This document shows positions 8,342 through 17,059 of a stretch of 60,079 bases of DNA, one piece after another. Source of the stretch: Labilithrix sp. Lineage in GTDB: Bacteria > Myxococcota > Polyangia > Polyangiales > Polyangiaceae. Under the pieces are notes generated by a model. That model did not search any database. It worked only from the letters and a program-made list of their open reading frames with translations, and was not told the origin of the DNA. The translations under genes and the position numbers were made by a program. Position 1 is the first letter of the stretch, and each line of letters opens with the position of its first letter. The DNA lies in NCBI GenBank assembly GCA_028287035.1, contig JAQBQL010000004.1, positions 1 to 60,079 on the forward strand. Reading direction: 5' to 3'.

Positions 8342-8347
8342 AGGGTA
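8342..8347 (-). promoter_or_regulatory. Candidate -10 (TACCCT) for the PerM-like gene
   Basis: A minus-strand TACCCT lies 10 nt upstream of the chosen ATG at 8331, inside the 65-bp divergent gap. It supports that start over the longer alternative. Confidence 0.4.
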
Positions 8348-8381
8348 ATCGCGGAGCAGATCCAATGGGCGGCGTTTCCGC

Positions 8382-8387
8382 TACGTT
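8382..8387 (+). promoter_or_regulatory. Candidate -10 (TACGTT) for the TPR peptidase gene
   Basis: TACGTT lies 9 nt upstream of the ATG at 8397, on the other side of the same divergent gap as the PerM promoter candidate. Confidence 0.4.
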
Positions 8388-8396
8388 CCATGGGGC

Positions 8397-11222
8397 ATGC
8401 GACGCATCCGACGCCTCTTCACGCTTGCGCTGGGCCTCGGTCTCGGCAGCGGCATCGTGGCCCTTCCGCCCCCGGCCCGCGCGGAGACGCGCACGACGCC
8501 CACCGGGCCGCTCGCGACCGGCCTCGCCGCGCTCGCCGCGACCGACTACGCAGCGGCCGAGAAGGACCTCGGGAGCGTCAAGGGAGCAGGGGAGGCAGAG
8601 GCGAAGCTCGGTCTCGCGCGCGCCGCCTTCGAGCAGGGAAAGTACGGCGACGCCGACAAGCTGGCGCAGGCCGCCGCGGCATCGGGGGCGCTCCGCACGC
8701 GGGCGACCACGCTCCGCGCCGAGGTGCTCGAGGCGACCGGGAAGATCGCCGACGCCATCAAGCTGCTGGAGACGCTGAAGGGCGGCAAGGGCCCGGACGT
8801 CCGGCGCGCCCGCCTCCTCCTCGGCGAGTACCTCATCGCGACCGGCAAGCGCGACGACGCCGACGACCCGCTCCACAAGGTCATCGAGGAGTACAACGAC
8901 GACACGATCACCGGCCAGGACGCGGAGGGGCTCGCCCAGGTCGGCCGCGCCGCCTTCCTCCTGCGCAGCCCCAAGGACGCGAACACCGCGCTCAAGGAGA
9001 GCGAGGTCGCGGACAAGAAGCAGGTGCAGACGCTGCTCTGGGCCGCCGAGCTGTTCCTCGACAAGTACGACGCAGGGCACGCCGAGGAGGAGCTGAAGGC
9101 GGCGCTCGCCCTCGCCCCGAAGCGCGCCGACGTCCTCGTCGAGCTCGCGCGCGTGAAGCTCGATCAGAGCCTCGACTTCGACGAGGCCGAGAAGCTCGTC
9201 AAGCAGGCGCTCGAGGTGAATCCGCGCCACGTCGGGGCCCTCGGCGTGCGGGCCGGCCTCGCTCTTCGCGACATGGACATCGCCGGCGCCGAGAAGGCGC
9301 TCGCGGAGGGGCTCGCGGTCGATGCGAACGACCTCGAGCTCCTCAGCCTGAAGGCCGCGGCGCGCTTCCTGGACGACGACCCGAAGGGCTTCGAGGCGGC
9401 GAAGAAGGACGTCCTCGCCCGGAACCCGCAGTTCGCCCGCATGTACGCGATCATCGGGGAGTACGCGGAGTGGGAGCATCGCTACGACGACATCGTCGCG
9501 ATGATGAAGGACGCGACGAGGATCGACCCTGCCGACGGGAAGCTCTGGGCCGAGCTCGGGCTCACGCAGATGCGCAGCGGCGACGAGGCGGGCGGCCTCG
9601 ACAGCATCCGCAAGGCGTGGAGCAAGGATCACTTCAACGTTCGCGTCTTCAACACGCTGAACATGTACGAGAAGGATCTCCCCGCCGCCTACGAGACCGT
9701 CGACGACGGCGTCTTCAAGATCCGTTACGCGAAGGACGAGCGCCCCGTCATGGAGCGCTACGCGCCGCGCATGCTGGGCGAGGCGTTCGGGTCGATGAAG
9801 GCGCGTTACGGGTTCGTTCCGACGGCGCCGGTGCAGGTCGAGATGTACGCGTCGCGCCAGACCTTCAGCGTCCGCACCAGCGGCCTCCCGAACATCGGCA
9901 TCCAGGGCGTGTGCTTCGGGCGGGTGGTCGCCGCGATCAGCCCGCAGGCGGAGCCCTTCAACTACGGCAACGTGCTGTGGCACGAGCTCGGGCACGTGTT
10001 CGCCATCCAGCTGTCGAAGAACCACGTGCCGCGCTGGTTCACCGAGGGGCTCTCCGAGTACGAGACCATCGCGCGGCGGCCCGAGTGGGCGCGCGAGCTC
10101 GACCCCGAGCTCTACGTCGCGATCACCGAGAACCGCCTGCCCGGCGCGGTCGACATGAACCGCGCCTTCACGCACGCCTCCGACGCGGAGGACGTGACCG
10201 TCGCCTACTACGCGGCCAGCCAGATGCTGATCTGGACGGTCGAGAAGTTCGGCATGCCGCGCGTCGTCGAGGCGCTGAAGCTCTGGGGCGCCGGGAAGAA
10301 GACGCCCGACGTGCTGAAGGGCGCCTTCGGCGTGAGCGCGCAGGAGTACGACGCCGGCTATCGCGCCTGGCAGCTCGCCCGGCTCTCCCGCTACCGGACG
10401 CAGTACCTCTTCACGCTGAAGCCGAAGGACGTCGACGACGCGAAGGCGGCGCTCGCGAAGAGCCCCACCGACGCGAAGGCCCACGTCGACATGGCGGTGG
10501 CGCTCTTCCGCGGGCACAAGGCGAAGGAGGCGAAGGCGGAGCTCGACGCGGCGCTCGTCCTCGACCCGGCCAACGCCGACGCCCACTACGTCTCCGCGCA
10601 GGTCGCCCACGCCGAGAAGGACGGCGCGGGCGCGAAGCGTCACCTCGATGCGATGCGCAGCACCGGGCACGACGGGTACGTGGTGCGTTCGATGCTCGCC
10701 GACCTCGCCGAGGAGCAGAAGGACGTGGCGGCCCTGCGGCTGCACTTCGAGGCCGCCTACCGCCTCGACCCGAGCCAGAGCGAGCCGCTCAAGGGCCTCT
10801 TCGACCTCGCGACCACCGAGAAGCGGGAGGGCGACGCGCTCGATGCCCTCGAGAAGCTCGCCCAGCTCGAACAGCACGATCGCAAGGTGTGGGGGCTCCT
10901 CCTCGACAAGCTCGTGACCGCGAAGCGCTGGGACGATGCGCGGCGCGTCGGCGAGAGCGCGATCTTCGTCGACGTGCTCGGCGGCCGGACCCACACGCTC
11001 TACGCGCGGGCGCTGTCGGCGACGAACGCCCACGAGACCGCCGCGTACGAGCTGGAGAGCGCGCTCCTCTGCCCGGGCAAGCCGCCGGAAAAGGCGACCG
11101 CGCATGCGCTGCTCGCCCAGGAGCTCGCGACGCTGAAGCGGGTCCCGGAGGCGAAGAAGCACCTCGAAGAGGCGCTGAAGCTCGATCCCGAGAACGCCGA
11201 GGCGAAGGCCGTGAAGCTCTGA
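8397..11222 (+). CDS. Exported TPR protein with gluzincin-type metallopeptidase domain
   Basis: This 941-residue protein has a Sec signal peptide (MRRIRRLFTLALGLG... with ARAE cleavage near residue 30). A long TPR array (about 40-430) is followed by an MA-clan peptidase domain. The zinc motif is HELGH (H529, E530, H533), with the third ligand most likely E550 in FTEGLSEYE. More TPR repeats run to the C-terminus. This architecture is common in Myxococcota as large periplasmic TPR peptidases of unknown substrate (Peptidase_MA_2-like). The catalytic residues are intact, so activity is plausible. It heads a small unit followed 58 bp later by adenosine deaminase. Confidence 0.85.
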   Translation: MRRIRRLFTLALGLGLGSGIVALPPPARAETRTTPTGPLATGLAALAATDYAAAEKDLGSVKGAGEAEAKLGLARAAFEQGKYGDADKLAQAAAASGALRTRATTLRAEVLEATGKIADAIKLLETLKGGKGPDVRRARLLLGEYLIATGKRDDADDPLHKVIEEYNDDTITGQDAEGLAQVGRAAFLLRSPKDANTALKESEVADKKQVQTLLWAAELFLDKYDAGHAEEELKAALALAPKRADVLVELARVKLDQSLDFDEAEKLVKQALEVNPRHVGALGVRAGLALRDMDIAGAEKALAEGLAVDANDLELLSLKAAARFLDDDPKGFEAAKKDVLARNPQFARMYAIIGEYAEWEHRYDDIVAMMKDATRIDPADGKLWAELGLTQMRSGDEAGGLDSIRKAWSKDHFNVRVFNTLNMYEKDLPAAYETVDDGVFKIRYAKDERPVMERYAPRMLGEAFGSMKARYGFVPTAPVQVEMYASRQTFSVRTSGLPNIGIQGVCFGRVVAAISPQAEPFNYGNVLWHELGHVFAIQLSKNHVPRWFTEGLSEYETIARRPEWARELDPELYVAITENRLPGAVDMNRAFTHASDAEDVTVAYYAASQMLIWTVEKFGMPRVVEALKLWGAGKKTPDVLKGAFGVSAQEYDAGYRAWQLARLSRYRTQYLFTLKPKDVDDAKAALAKSPTDAKAHVDMAVALFRGHKAKEAKAELDAALVLDPANADAHYVSAQVAHAEKDGAGAKRHLDAMRSTGHDGYVVRSMLADLAEEQKDVAALRLHFEAAYRLDPSQSEPLKGLFDLATTEKREGDALDALEKLAQLEQHDRKVWGLLLDKLVTAKRWDDARRVGESAIFVDVLGGRTHTLYARALSATNAHETAAYELESALLCPGKPPEKATAHALLAQELATLKRVPEAKKHLEEALKLDPENAEAKAVKL

Positions 11223-11280
11223 CGGGTACGGTACGTCTGCGCAGCATCGGCGGCGCGGCGCGTCCATGGTAGGACCGCTC

Positions 11281-12399
11281 ATGGCGCATGTGATCCCCCT
11301 CGAGGTCATCGAGAAGCTCCCGAAGACCGACCTCCACGTCCACCTGGACGGCTCGCTCCGGCTCTCCACGATCCTCGATCTCGCGGACAAGCAGCGCGTC
11401 GAGCTGCCGTCGCACGACGAGGACGGCCTCCGCAAGGCCATGAACCTCGGACAGAACTGCGGGACGCTCGTCGAGTACCTGAAGGCCTTCGACGTCACGC
11501 TCCGCGTCCTGCAGACCGCCGACGCCCTGACGCGCGCCGCCTACGAGCTCGCCGAGGACGCGGCGCGCGAGAACGTCCGCTACATGGAGGTCCGCTACTC
11601 GCCGATGCTGCACACGCGGCACGGGCTCGCGCTCACCATGGTCGTCGAGGCGGTCCTCGAGGGCCTCCGCGCCGCGCAGGACAAGTACGGCATCGAGTCG
11701 AACGTCATCCTCTGCGGGATCCGGAACGTCTCGGCCTCGAGCTCGCTCGAGATGGCGGAGCTCGCGGTCGCATACAAGAACCGCGGCGTGGTCGGCTTCG
11801 ACCTCGCGGGCGCCGAGTACGATCACCCCGCGAAGCACCACCGCGCGGCCTTCCAGCTCGTGCGTGACAACAACATCAACGTGACCATCCACGCCGGCGA
11901 GGCCTACGGCCCCGAGTCGATCCACCAGGCGATCCACGTGTGCGGCGCGCATCGCATCGGCCATGGCTGCCGGCTCCGGGAGGACGGCGACCTGCTCCAC
12001 TACGTCAACGATCACCGCATCGCGCTCGAGTGCTGCCCGTCGTCGAACGTGCAGACCGGCGCCATCCGCGACCTCGCGAGCCACCCGCTGAAGCTCTACA
12101 AGAACCTCGGCCTGCGCGTGACCGTCAACACCGACAACCGCCTCGTCACCGACACGACGGTCTCGAAGGAGCTGTGGCTCTGTCACACGCAGATGGGCCT
12201 GTCGCTCGACGATCTGAAGCAGGTCATCCTGAGCGGCTTCAAGAGCGCGTTCATGCCCTTCCACGTGAAGCAGCAGCACCTTCGCAAGGTCAGCGAGGAG
12301 CTGAACGCGTTCGTGCACGAGCAGGAGGAGTCGTCGCGCACGCTTCCGCACGCCGCGCCGTCCTCGAGCGCGCTCATCGCGCAGCCGTCACAGAACTAG
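11281..12399 (+). CDS. add: Adenosine deaminase
   Basis: This 372-residue enzyme converts adenosine to inosine in the cytosol (purine salvage). Zinc ligands H19 and H21 lie in TDLHVHLDGSLR. HAGEAYGPESI provides the third His and the catalytic Glu, GHGCRL the catalytic His, and VNTDNRL the zinc Asp. The residue after that Asp is Asn, as in actinobacterial-type ADA, not Asp as in the mouse enzyme. The ATG chosen has AGGA 6 nt upstream; another in-frame ATG 15 nt earlier lacks an SD. The last 25 residues are a low-complexity Ser/Pro tail. It converges on a Cys-rich lipoprotein gene with a 10-bp gap. Confidence 0.88.
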   Translation: MAHVIPLEVIEKLPKTDLHVHLDGSLRLSTILDLADKQRVELPSHDEDGLRKAMNLGQNCGTLVEYLKAFDVTLRVLQTADALTRAAYELAEDAARENVRYMEVRYSPMLHTRHGLALTMVVEAVLEGLRAAQDKYGIESNVILCGIRNVSASSSLEMAELAVAYKNRGVVGFDLAGAEYDHPAKHHRAAFQLVRDNNINVTIHAGEAYGPESIHQAIHVCGAHRIGHGCRLREDGDLLHYVNDHRIALECCPSSNVQTGAIRDLASHPLKLYKNLGLRVTVNTDNRLVTDTTVSKELWLCHTQMGLSLDDLKQVILSGFKSAFMPFHVKQQHLRKVSEELNAFVHEQEESSRTLPHAAPSSSALIAQPSQN

Positions 12400-12409
12400 G
12401 CGCGCGCGC

Positions 12410-12865
12410 TCAGCCCCCGCAGGGCGTGTTGCACGACGTCGACGCGCACTGCTGCAGGTCCTGATAGTCGGACCTCGCGTCCGAATAGAGGCTGTCGCAC
12501 GTGTCGGCGCAGGCCTGCGTCTCGCACGTGCTGAGGCACTGCACGAGCAGCGAACAATGCTGGCTGTCGGAGCAGGCGGTGCTCTCGTTGCAGCAGTACG
12601 TCTTGAGGCACGACGCGCAGGTGGTGTCGCCGGCGGCCGGGCTGCACGACCTCGGGAGGGTTCCGCCGCCGCCGCTCGTGCCGCTCGTGCCGCCGCCGAC
12701 GACGACTCCGCCGCTGCTACTGCTGGTGTTGCCGCTGCTGCTGCTGCTGCTGCTGCTGGACGAGGTGCCGGTTCCGACGCCCGTGCTGCTGCACGCAGCG
12801 CCCGCGAGGACCGCACCGACCAGCCCGACCCCGACGAGACCCTTCGAAGCATGGTGGCGGCGCAT
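12410..12865 (-). CDS. Cys-rich lipoprotein with poly-Ser linker
   Basis: This is a 151-residue exported protein. Its N-terminal signal ends VGAVLAGAACSS, a loose lipobox. A Ser/Thr/Gly/Val linker follows, including ten consecutive Ser, and then about 80 residues with 14 cysteines in a CxxCxxxxCC...C pattern ending SCNTPCGG. The cysteines probably form disulfides after export. Similar compact Cys-rich domains behind Ser/Gly linkers are common on myxobacterial cell surfaces, but no function is known. The same frame stays open far upstream, but only this part has protein-like composition, and the ATG lies 36 bp from the divergent kinase gene. It may be co-regulated with that kinase. Confidence 0.75.
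   Translation of the reverse strand: MRRHHASKGLVGVGLVGAVLAGAACSSTGVGTGTSSSSSSSSSSGNTSSSSGGVVVGGGTSGTSGGGGTLPRSCSPAAGDTTCASCLKTYCCNESTACSDSQHCSLLVQCLSTCETQACADTCDSLYSDARSDYQDLQQCASTSCNTPCGG
12734..12757 (-). repeat. (AGC)8 trinucleotide repeat in the poly-Ser linker
   Basis: Eight perfect GCT units on the plus strand are AGC Ser codons on the coding minus strand. Changes in copy number would alter linker length without shifting the frame. Confidence 0.9.
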
Positions 12866-12871
12866 CGTTGC

Positions 12872-12877
12872 TAGTAT
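12872..12877 (+). promoter_or_regulatory. Candidate -10 (TAGTAT) in the kinase/Cys-rich divergent gap
   Basis: TAGTAT lies 24 nt before the kinase ATG. Its complement reads CATACT, 7 nt before the Cys-rich lipoprotein ATG. A shared -10 region for both directions is possible in this 36-bp gap. Confidence 0.35.
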
Positions 12878-12901
12878 GGAGCCCGCCGCTGTCGCCCGTC
12901 C

Positions 12902-15900
12902 ATGAGCAAGATCCACCACTCCGTCAGCGACGTCGCCCAGACCCGCGTCGGCACGCGGATCCGCGGGAAGTGGCGCGTCGACAAGCTGCTCGGCGTCGGG
13001 GGCATGGGCGCGGTCTATGCCGCGACGCATCGTAACGGCAGCCGCGTCGCGCTCAAGGTGCTGCATCCGCAGCTCTCGATGATGAGCGACATCCGGGCCC
13101 GGTTCGCGCGCGAGGGCTACGTCGCGAACGCCGTGAACCATCCTGGCGTGGTGCGCGTGCTCGACGACGACGAGACCGAGGACGGCGCGGCGTTCCTCGT
13201 GATGGAGCTGCTCGAGGGCGAGACGGCCGACGCACGGGCCCGCCGGCTCGGGGGCCGCCTCTCGATCGACGACGCGCTCCTCGTGGCGGACGCCCTGTGC
13301 GACGTGCTCGCCGCCGCCCACGCCTCCGGGATCGTGCATCGCGACATCAAGCCCGAGAACGTCTTCTTCGCGAAGGACGGCGCGGTGAAGGTGCTCGACT
13401 TCGGGATCGCGCGGCTCCGCGCGATCACCCTCGGCGAGGAGGTCGACGACGAGGGGGGCGGGCCGCCTCCCCACCTTCGCACGCGCACCGGCGTGACCAT
13501 CGGCACCCCGGCGTTCATGCCGCCCGAGCAGGCGCTCGGACGCACCGACGAGGTGGACGCGCTCAGCGACGTCTGGGCGGTCGGCGCCACGCTCTTCGCC
13601 CTCCTCGCCGGCCGCATCGTGCACGACGCGAAGACCCACATGGAGGTGGTGATCGCCGCCGCCACCGCCCAGGCCAAGTCGCTCGGCTCGTTCGCCCCGG
13701 ACCTGCCGAAGGCGGTCGTCGAGCTCGTCGATCGGGCGCTCGCGTTCAAGAAGGAGGACCGCTGGCCCTCCGCGCGCGCGATGCAGGTCGCGGTGCAGAA
13801 GGCGCGCCCGCCGGTTCGGCGCACCTCGGTGGGCGCGCTCGCCTCGGCGCATCCCTCGTCGGCAGGGACGCCGCCGCCCTACGCCTCGACGGGCCTCGGC
13901 CTCGGCTCGCAGGCGCCCGCCTCCGCCGCGTCGAGCGGCCGCTGGGCCGAGGAGCGGAAGCTCGCGACCACCGTGTTCGCCGAGCTCGTCGGCTTCAGTG
14001 ACCTCGCCAACGACCTCGAGCCCGACGCCGTGCGCGAGCTCGCCAATGCGTTCTTCGAGCCGCTGTCGCGGGAGGTCGAGGCGGAGGGCGGCACCGTCAT
14101 CAAGTACGTCGGCGACGGCATCATGGCGGCGTTCGGCGTGCCCACCGCCCACGAGGACGACGCGGCGCGCGCGGTGCGGGCCGCGCTCGTCATGACCGCC
14201 CGCGTGCGGGAGCTCGCCCAGAAGCGCAACGTCGACGTGGCGCTCCGGGCCGGGATCAACACGGGCCTCGTGATGGTGGGCACGGTCGGGATCGGCAGCC
14301 GCGCGAGCGCCGACGTGATGGGAGCCACGGTCAACGTGGCGAGCCGCATCGAGTCGGCCGCGCAGCCCGGCGAGGTCCTCGTCGGCGTCGCCACCGAGCG
14401 CCTCGTCCACGACCGCTTCGTCCTCGAGGCCGTCGCGCCCGTGGCGGTGAAGGGCGTCGCCGATCCCGTCGCGATCTTCCGCGTGGTGCGCGAGCGCGAG
14501 GACGACTCGTCCGGCTCGGTCCGCCTGCGTAGCGCCTCGGGCACGCCGTTCTTCGCGCGGCAGCGCGAGCTCGAGCTCCTGGTCGGCCTCTTCGACACCG
14601 TCAGGTCGACGGGCTCGCTCCGCATCGCCGAGATCACGGGCGAGGTGGGGCTCGGCAAGGGGCACCTGCTCCGCCAGCTCCGCATCGCGCTCGCCGCGCG
14701 CGAGCCGCAGCCGACCGTCCTTCATGCGACGCGCGTGGTCGGCGTCGCGCCGCTCGGGTTCGTGGGCAAGATGCTGCGCGCGCGCTTCAACGTGCGCGTG
14801 GACGATTCGCCCGAGGCGGTGCGCGCGCGCGTCGTGGAGGCGGTGGCGAAGAGCTGGGAGGCCGGCGAGCTCGAGGACGGCCGCGAGGCGGGGCGGCTCC
14901 TCGCCGACCTCGTCGCCCCGACCCCGGTGGCGCCGCTCCTCGAGACCGAGATATCCACCGACGCGACGCGCACGGTCTCGGCGTTCAGCGACTGGGTCCG
15001 GCGCCTCGCTCGCGCGACGGGCGAAGGCGGCGCGCCGCGGCCGGTCGTGATGATCATCGAGCAGGTGCAGTGGTCGGATCAGGCGTCGCTCGATCTGCTC
15101 CAGTACCTCGTCCGCGCGCTGCGCCGCGAGCGGGTGCTCGTCGTCATCTCGGCGCGCCCCGAGACCAGCGAGCACGTGCCCTCGTGGATGACCGGCTCGG
15201 ACATCCGCACGAAGCTGGAGCTGCATCCGTTCCCCGAGGACGTGATGGACCGCTTCCTCGACGATCTCTTCCGCCAGGTGCCGAGCTTCCCGCGCGAGGT
15301 GAAGCGGGAGATCATGCGCCGCGCCGAGGGCAACCCCGATCTCTGCAAGGAGCTCGTGCGGCTGCTCGTGGACCGCGGCGCGCTCGCCGTCGACGAGCAG
15401 CACGTGCCGGTCAAGTGGGACAAGAACCGGTCGGCGAAGCTCGATCTCCCGGACACCGTGCGCGGCGTCTTGCAGGCGCGGCTCGACGGCCTGCTCCCGG
15501 TCCACAAGGAGATCCTGAAGCTCGCCTCGGTGATCGGTCGGACCTTCTGGGTGGGCGCCCTTCGCGATCTCTTGCCCGCCGATCTCGCCGACGACGAGCT
15601 CGCCGCGAGCCTCGATTCGCTGCGCGCGCGCGAGCTGATCAAGCCGTCCGGGGCGTCGACGGTCTCGGGCGAGCGCGAGCTCACGTTCGCCACGCAGGCG
15701 CTCTGCGACGCGGCCTACGAGCTCGTCCCGCGGGCGCAGTCGGTGGCCGCGCACCGCAAGGTCGCCGACTGGCTCCTCGGCCGCGGCGAGCTGTGGGAGG
15801 GCGGGCACGCGAACCTCGCGGCTCATCTCGAGGCAGCCGGCGAGAAGCCGCGCGCGCGGCGTCTCTACCTGAACGCCGCGCGGCACGCGGTCAGCGTCTG

Positions 15901-17047
15901 CGCGTACCCCGAGGCGGTCGACTTCTTCGGCCGCGTCGCCGCGCTGTGGGACGCGGCGGTCACCGCTGACGAGCGCATCACGCGGGCCGGCGTCCTCCGC
16001 GAGCGCGCCGCCGCGGAGTCACGCACCGGGCGCTTCGAGGAGGCGCTCCGCTCGCTCGATGCCTGCGCGGCGGATCTCGAGGCGGCCGGCGTGCGCAGCG
16101 ATGACGCGGTCCACGCGTGGGTGCTGCTCGAGCGCGGCTCGGTCCTGAAGGAGTACGGCCGCGTCGAGGAGTCCATCGCCGTGCTCTCGCGCGCCGTCGA
16201 CATGTGCCGCGCCCAGCTCGCGCCGAGCGTGCTGCACATGCGCGTCTTCGCGGCGCGCGCCTTCCAGTACTCGACGCGCGGCGAGCGCGAGGCGGCCCGC
16301 CGCGACGTGGAGGAAGGCCTCCGCGTCGGCCAGCAGCTCCACATCCGCGACGCCGCGTGGCACGTCGCGATGGCGCGTCTCAAGGACGCCGAGGGGTCGA
16401 TCTACTTCTTCTCGGGCGACCTCGTGGCCGCCGAGGGCGCGTACCAGGCGGCCCTCGAGCTGCGCGAGCTCGCGGGCGACACGCAAGGGCTGCCGGACGG
16501 GTACGTGAACCTCGGCGGCGTGGCGTACACCCGCGGCGACCACGCCGCGGCGGCCGCCTATTACGAGCGCGCGCTCGCCGCGGCCAAGAAGGCGCGCTGG
16601 GCGGCCCGCGAGGCGATCGGTCACTCGAACCTCGGGCAGGTGAAGCTCGCGCTCGGCCAGCACGAGATCGCCGCGAGCGAGCTCGCCATCGCGTGCCGGC
16701 TCGGCGAGGAGGGCGGCTATCTCGACGTGCTCGCCGACAGCGCGCGCGCCCTCGTCGAGGTGGAGCTCGCGCGGGGCGACGTCGACCTCGCGCTCACGCT
16801 CGCCGCGACCGCGCTCGCCCATGCCGAGCGCTCCCAGACCCCGTCCTTCGTCGCGATGGCCCATGCCGCGTCGATGGACGCGTGGCTGGCAAAGCTCTAT
16901 CGGGACCGCGATCGGGCGGCGCTCGCCAACGCGCGTGACCACCAGGAGCGCGCCTGTGTCATCCTGCGCCAGATCGGGCAGGACCACCTGGCCGAGACGA
17001 TCGCCCGGCGTTATGGCCAGGGAAGCAATGCAACCGTCGACACGTAG
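12902..17047 (+). CDS. Ser/Thr kinase - nucleotide cyclase homology - AAA - TPR signalling protein
   Basis: This is a 1381-residue cytosolic multidomain protein. The Hanks kinase (about 20-285) has K52 in VALKVL, D148 in HRDIKPEN and D166 in DFG. After a Pro/Ser linker comes a class III cyclase domain (about 347-520). Its second metal Asp, D405 (YVGDGI), is present, but the first is replaced by E361 (FAELVGF). An AAA/AfsR-type NTPase begins near 545; its P-loop reads GEVGLGKGH, with G587 where Ser/Thr is expected. TPR repeats fill the rest (about 980-1370). The kinase looks active; the cyclase and NTPase may be weakened or purely regulatory. The beta-helix lipoprotein gene starts 12 nt after the stop. 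Confidence 0.9.
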   Translation: MSKIHHSVSDVAQTRVGTRIRGKWRVDKLLGVGGMGAVYAATHRNGSRVALKVLHPQLSMMSDIRARFAREGYVANAVNHPGVVRVLDDDETEDGAAFLVMELLEGETADARARRLGGRLSIDDALLVADALCDVLAAAHASGIVHRDIKPENVFFAKDGAVKVLDFGIARLRAITLGEEVDDEGGGPPPHLRTRTGVTIGTPAFMPPEQALGRTDEVDALSDVWAVGATLFALLAGRIVHDAKTHMEVVIAAATAQAKSLGSFAPDLPKAVVELVDRALAFKKEDRWPSARAMQVAVQKARPPVRRTSVGALASAHPSSAGTPPPYASTGLGLGSQAPASAASSGRWAEERKLATTVFAELVGFSDLANDLEPDAVRELANAFFEPLSREVEAEGGTVIKYVGDGIMAAFGVPTAHEDDAARAVRAALVMTARVRELAQKRNVDVALRAGINTGLVMVGTVGIGSRASADVMGATVNVASRIESAAQPGEVLVGVATERLVHDRFVLEAVAPVAVKGVADPVAIFRVVREREDDSSGSVRLRSASGTPFFARQRELELLVGLFDTVRSTGSLRIAEITGEVGLGKGHLLRQLRIALAAREPQPTVLHATRVVGVAPLGFVGKMLRARFNVRVDDSPEAVRARVVEAVAKSWEAGELEDGREAGRLLADLVAPTPVAPLLETEISTDATRTVSAFSDWVRRLARATGEGGAPRPVVMIIEQVQWSDQASLDLLQYLVRALRRERVLVVISARPETSEHVPSWMTGSDIRTKLELHPFPEDVMDRFLDDLFRQVPSFPREVKREIMRRAEGNPDLCKELVRLLVDRGALAVDEQHVPVKWDKNRSAKLDLPDTVRGVLQARLDGLLPVHKEILKLASVIGRTFWVGALRDLLPADLADDELAASLDSLRARELIKPSGASTVSGERELTFATQALCDAAYELVPRAQSVAAHRKVADWLLGRGELWEGGHANLAAHLEAAGEKPRARRLYLNAARHAVSVCAYPEAVDFFGRVAALWDAAVTADERITRAGVLRERAAAESRTGRFEEALRSLDACAADLEAAGVRSDDAVHAWVLLERGSVLKEYGRVEESIAVLSRAVDMCRAQLAPSVLHMRVFAARAFQYSTRGEREAARRDVEEGLRVGQQLHIRDAAWHVAMARLKDAEGSIYFFSGDLVAAEGAYQAALELRELAGDTQGLPDGYVNLGGVAYTRGDHAAAAAYYERALAAAKKARWAAREAIGHSNLGQVKLALGQHEIAASELAIACRLGEEGGYLDVLADSARALVEVELARGDVDLALTLAATALAHAERSQTPSFVAMAHAASMDAWLAKLYRDRDRAALANARDHQERACVILRQIGQDHLAETIARRYGQGSNATVDT

Positions 17048-17059
17048 GAAGACCCTGTG

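Noticed and set aside
12734..12757. Phase-variable on/off switch at the AGC repeat
   Set aside because: The unit is three bases, so copy number changes keep the frame; only linker length would vary.
13940..14460. Active adenylate cyclase in the kinase protein
   Set aside because: The first metal Asp is Glu, so activity cannot be claimed from sequence.
12410..15886. A 1158-codon minus-strand frame across the kinase gene
   Set aside because: Only the part downstream of 12865 has a signal peptide and Cys-rich domain; the rest is Arg/Ala/His/Asp-rich antisense of the kinase, typical of GC-rich DNA.
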